Origin: Pseudosulfitobacter pseudonitzschiae
Lineage (GTDB): Bacteria; Pseudomonadota; Alphaproteobacteria; Rhodobacterales; Rhodobacteraceae
Direction of reading: 5' to 3'
Assembly (NCBI RefSeq): GCF_002222635.1
Contig: NZ_CP022422.1
Span: forward strand, 1-64,000
DNA: 64,000 bases
A program made the position numbers and the translations under genes. Positions within the stretch are counted from its first letter, which is position 1; each line of letters begins with the position of its first letter. Below, piece by piece: positions 61,272 through 64,000 of this stretch. The notes under the pieces were generated by a model. The model worked only from the letters and a program-made list of their open reading frames with translations. It was not told the DNA's origin and did not search any database.

Positions 61272-62780
61272 TTATGGTTTTTCGAATTGTGTATCGGGGT
61301 CGGTCAGCATCTGGCGCAACTCTGTCTTAAGTATTTTGCCGTAGCTGCTTTTGGGCAGTTCGAGAACAAAGCAATAGGCCTTGGGTCGCTTGAACCGCGC
61401 TATGTTATCCAGACAAAAACGGTCCAGCGCCTGTGCGGTCACGCCCGGCTCTGCCACGACAAACGCGATGACTTCCTCGCCCCATTCGGCCTCCTCGCGG
61501 CCAACAACATTAGTTTCGACCACGCCGGAATGACGCAGCAGCACCTCTTCGACCTCGCGCGGATAAATATTTGACCCGCCAGAAATGATCACGTCCTTGG
61601 ACCGGTCCTTGAGCGTCAGGAAACCGTGGGCGTCCACGCTGCCAATGTCGCCGGTATGGAGCCAGCCGTCCCGCAAGGCTGACGCCGTTGCCGTTTCATT
61701 GCCCCAGTATCCCGCCATCACCACATCGCCACTGACGATCACTTCGCCCGCGACATCTGGGGGGCATTGTGTGCCTGTTTCATCCACCACACAGACCGTG
61801 ACGCCGGTGCGTGGAATGCCGACGGATCCCAGCCAACTATCCGGAATTTCCCAGCTCAATATATGCGGTGGTAGATAAGTGATCGTACATGGTGCCTCGC
61901 CTTGTCCGTATCCGATCCAGATGCGGTTGCCCAACAGCGCCATCGCCCGGCGCAGGTCTGCGACATAAATCGGCGCACCGCCGCAGAACAACAGATCAAG
62001 GTTTTCGATGGCCGCCGTGTCAAGCGCAGGACAGGCCGTCAGACGCGTCAGCATCGTGGGTGCGACAAAAAAAGATGAATGGGGATATTCATGCAGCAAC
62101 GTCACGATTTCATGCGGATCGAATCCACCGCTTTGCGGCACAACATTCGCCGCGCCCCGCTGCGCAAACGGTAGCATAAACAGCCCTGCCGCATGAGACA
62201 GCGGTGCCGGATGCAGCGCCGCCGACATTTCCGTAACCGGACACATATCGGCCAGAAAACTCGTGGTCATGGTCCAGAGGTTGCGGTGGGTCAGTATCGC
62301 CCCTTTCGGGCGGCCCGTCGTGCCGCTGGTATAAAAAATCCATGCCGGATCGGTTTGCGCAGCGTGTGCAGGCTGCAAATCCGCTGACGCTTGTAACGCC
62401 GCATTATATTCCGGTCCACCGACCGCAATGACTGCTGAAAACCCTTCGACGTCTTCCGGCCGGTCGGTAAAGGCAAGTGCGGCATCACAGTTAGCATGGA
62501 TATAGGTCACTTCGTTAGGGTGCAGTTTGGCATTCAACGGAACGGCAACACATCCGGCAGTCCAGATGGCAAACAGGATCTCGATATATTCGGGCCGGTT
62601 GCCCATGAAGATCAGAACACGGTCACCTTTTACCAGATTGCGCTGTTTCAGCGCAGCGGCCAAGGCCGCGCTGCGGTCCTGTAATTGGGTGTAGGTGCTG
62701 AACGTCGACAACCCCAAGCAGACGGCAGGTCGATCGCAATAGGCGCGCGCGGACTGTGTCAAAATGTACGCGATGTTCAT
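61272..62780 (-). CDS. AMP-dependent acyl-CoA synthetase
   Basis: A 502-residue adenylate-forming ligase: IFYTSGTTGRPKGAILTHRN, IWIGYGQGEAPCTITYLPP (with Gly-Gln-Gly-Glu where Gly-Gln-Thr-Glu is usual), DGWLHTGDIGSVDAHGFLTL, DRSKDVIISGGSNIYPREVE, and the acyl-transfer Lys in LPKSSYGKILKTELRQ. It activates a carboxylic acid of the pathway. Fifteen bases separate it from the thiolase downstream. Confidence 0.9.
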   Translation of the reverse strand: MNIAYILTQSARAYCDRPAVCLGLSTFSTYTQLQDRSAALAAALKQRNLVKGDRVLIFMGNRPEYIEILFAIWTAGCVAVPLNAKLHPNEVTYIHANCDAALAFTDRPEDVEGFSAVIAVGGPEYNAALQASADLQPAHAAQTDPAWIFYTSGTTGRPKGAILTHRNLWTMTTSFLADMCPVTEMSAALHPAPLSHAAGLFMLPFAQRGAANVVPQSGGFDPHEIVTLLHEYPHSSFFVAPTMLTRLTACPALDTAAIENLDLLFCGGAPIYVADLRRAMALLGNRIWIGYGQGEAPCTITYLPPHILSWEIPDSWLGSVGIPRTGVTVCVVDETGTQCPPDVAGEVIVSGDVVMAGYWGNETATASALRDGWLHTGDIGSVDAHGFLTLKDRSKDVIISGGSNIYPREVEEVLLRHSGVVETNVVGREEAEWGEEVIAFVVAEPGVTAQALDRFCLDNIARFKRPKAYCFVLELPKSSYGKILKTELRQMLTDPDTQFEKP

Positions 62781-62791
62781 AATTCTGCTCC

Positions 62792-64000
62792 CTAAATTCT
62801 GCGCGCTTGCCCCTGCCAGAACGTATCCCTGATGTCCTTTTTGCGCACTTTCCCAACGGGGCTGCGCGGCAGTTCATCCCAGAAGTCAACCGTTTTGGGG
62901 GCCTTTACGCTGCCAAGGTTTTCCTTGCACAATGCAATGATTGCTTCGGGTTCCACCGTTGCATCGGGTTTGAGTTCGATCACCGCCTTGATCGCTTCAC
63001 CCCATTTTTCGTCAGGCACACCGATCACCGCGCAATCCTGCACGGCAGGATGCGACCAGATCACCTGCTCGACTTCCGAGGGATAAACGTTGAAGCCGCC
63101 CGAAATGATCATGTCTTTCTTGCGGTCCACGATATAAAGGTAACCCTCGTCATCCAGATACCCGATGTCGCCGGTATGGTGCCAACCGAACTGGGAAACC
63201 TCTGCGGTTGCTTCGGGGTTTTTGTAATACCCCTTCATCACCAGATTTCCGCGCACAACAATTTCACCATGCTCACCACGCGGCATAATGTTACCGTCAT
63301 CATCCATGATCGCCATCGGTGTCAAAAGTGCGGGCCTGCCGCAACTTGCAAGCCGGTGTTCGCGGGCCGGATCTCCGATAACATTGTGATCCTCTGCCGT
63401 CAGCAGCGCGCAGAACATCGGCGATTCTGCTTGTCCGAAACACTGCGCCATGACCGGCCCAAAAATCTTCAGGCATTGGCGCAGCTTGTCAATGGCCATA
63501 GGTGCGGCGGCATAAAGAAAGAACCGCAATGACGGAAAGCTACGTTGCGCAACTTCCGGTTGCGACAACAGCATGTAAACGGCGGTCGGCGGCAGGAACA
63601 GATGGGTCACTCCCTCGCTTTCAATTGTGTCTAGAACGTTGGCGGCATCAAATCCCGGCAGGATGACGCTGCGCGCACCAGCGGCCATCAACGCAATGGC
63701 AAGCACCCCTGACGCGTGGGTCATAGGCGTGATCAGCAAATGCACAGGGTCAGGTCCGGCATCAAAACTGGCATAATAGTTCGCGATTAGCGTGGTCCAG
63801 TTCAACTGCGTCAGCATGATCCCCTTGGGCCGCCCCGTTGTCCCACCAGAGGATAAAATTCCGACAAGATCATCAGGGCCAAGCGGCACATCGGGATCGG
63901 TTGAAGGGGCCGCGGCCATCCAGTCTTCCAGCCATGGTGCCGCGCCGTCTTGTTTATCCAGACAGATGAATTTTTGTATCTTTGGGCAAAGTTCACGCAA
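62792..64000 (-). CDS. AMP-dependent acyl-CoA synthetase (5' end outside the window)
   Basis: The C-terminal 402 residues of another adenylate-forming ligase; the start lies beyond position 64000. Phosphate loop GILSSGGTTGRPKGIMLTQ, then CFGQAESPMFCALL, FGWHHTGDIGYLDDEGYLYI, DRKKDMIISGGFNVYPSEVE and the C-terminal Lys in LPRSPVGKVRKKDIRDTFW. It is a third acyl-CoA ligase of the cluster, eleven bases upstream of the second one, so at least two acids or two pathway stages are activated. Confidence 0.9.
   Translation of the reverse strand: MRELCPKIQKFICLDKQDGAAPWLEDWMAAAPSTDPDVPLGPDDLVGILSSGGTTGRPKGIMLTQLNWTTLIANYYASFDAGPDPVHLLITPMTHASGVLAIALMAAGARSVILPGFDAANVLDTIESEGVTHLFLPPTAVYMLLSQPEVAQRSFPSLRFFLYAAAPMAIDKLRQCLKIFGPVMAQCFGQAESPMFCALLTAEDHNVIGDPAREHRLASCGRPALLTPMAIMDDDGNIMPRGEHGEIVVRGNLVMKGYYKNPEATAEVSQFGWHHTGDIGYLDDEGYLYIVDRKKDMIISGGFNVYPSEVEQVIWSHPAVQDCAVIGVPDEKWGEAIKAVIELKPDATVEPEAIIALCKENLGSVKAPKTVDFWDELPRSPVGKVRKKDIRDTFWQGQARRI

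Overview
The window looks like a stretch of an alphaproteobacterial genome, most likely Rhodobacterales (the roseobacter group). This rests on the high GC content and on recognisable families: a methyltransferase/strawberry-notch helicase fusion, DUF6878, DUF6915 and DUF736 proteins, and a VirB/VirD4 conjugation system of the kind carried by plasmids and integrative elements in that group. The taxonomic call is inference. No rRNA, tRNA, CRISPR array, transposase, integrase or replication/partition gene was seen.

Layout. (1) 0.1-1.4 kb: a PrlF-YhaV toxin-antitoxin pair and an orphan StbD-like antitoxin. (2) 1.5-8.0 kb: conserved mobile-element housekeeping genes, closed by a strong terminator at 8.0 kb. 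(3) 8.1-11.6 kb, minus strand: an IetAS pair (AAA ATPase plus subtilisin-like protease). (4) 11.6-15.6 kb: a long GC-rich non-coding stretch, a DUF2493 protein, an SH3/thermonuclease membrane protein, and a palindrome-rich region that is the best oriT candidate. (5) 15.6-20.6 kb, plus strand: MobC-like accessory protein, VirD2-like relaxase and VirD4 coupling protein. (6) 20.9-23.2 kb: a lone lower-GC AAA_13 ATPase with a CxxC zinc-hook motif, probably cargo. (7) 34.8-23.3 kb, minus strand: a complete VirB-type secretion operon (virB1-4, a VirB7-like lipoprotein, a lytic transglycosylase with a VirB5-like tail, virB5, 8, 9, 10, 11, two small genes, virB6). (8) 35.0-36.9 kb: small secreted and regulatory genes beside the T4SS. 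(9) 37.1-46.4 kb, plus strand: a defence-type island. A FitA/PIN toxin-antitoxin pair is joined by an ATGA overlap to an MmeI-like DNA methyltransferase, then an Abi-C/HEPN-like protein, a 49-residue ORF and a Schlafen/AlbA_2 ATP-binding protein. A 175-base gap with an 18-base direct repeat follows, then a DEAD/DEAH helicase and a GIY-YIG nuclease. (10) 46.8-64.0 kb, minus strand: a chromosomal-style catabolic cluster with a Liv-type ABC transporter, three acyl-CoA synthetases, an acyl-CoA dehydrogenase, an enoyl-CoA hydratase, two SDRs, a CaiB/BaiF protein and two thiolases. A TetR gene lies at the end of one operon and a perfect TetR-type palindrome at its head.

How it works together. Regions 1-8 form a self-transmissible element: relaxosome, coupling protein, T4SS, stabilising toxin-antitoxin and IetAS modules. 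A short motif GTATATTWTC recurs in the promoter regions of the relaxosome operon, the divergent T4SS region and a T4SS-linked secreted gene, suggesting joint control. Region 9 is the strongest candidate for an under-described system: a modification unit physically tied to an addiction module, with a separately promoted helicase-nuclease effector unit. Region 10 probably takes up and beta-oxidises a branched or cyclic carboxylic acid.
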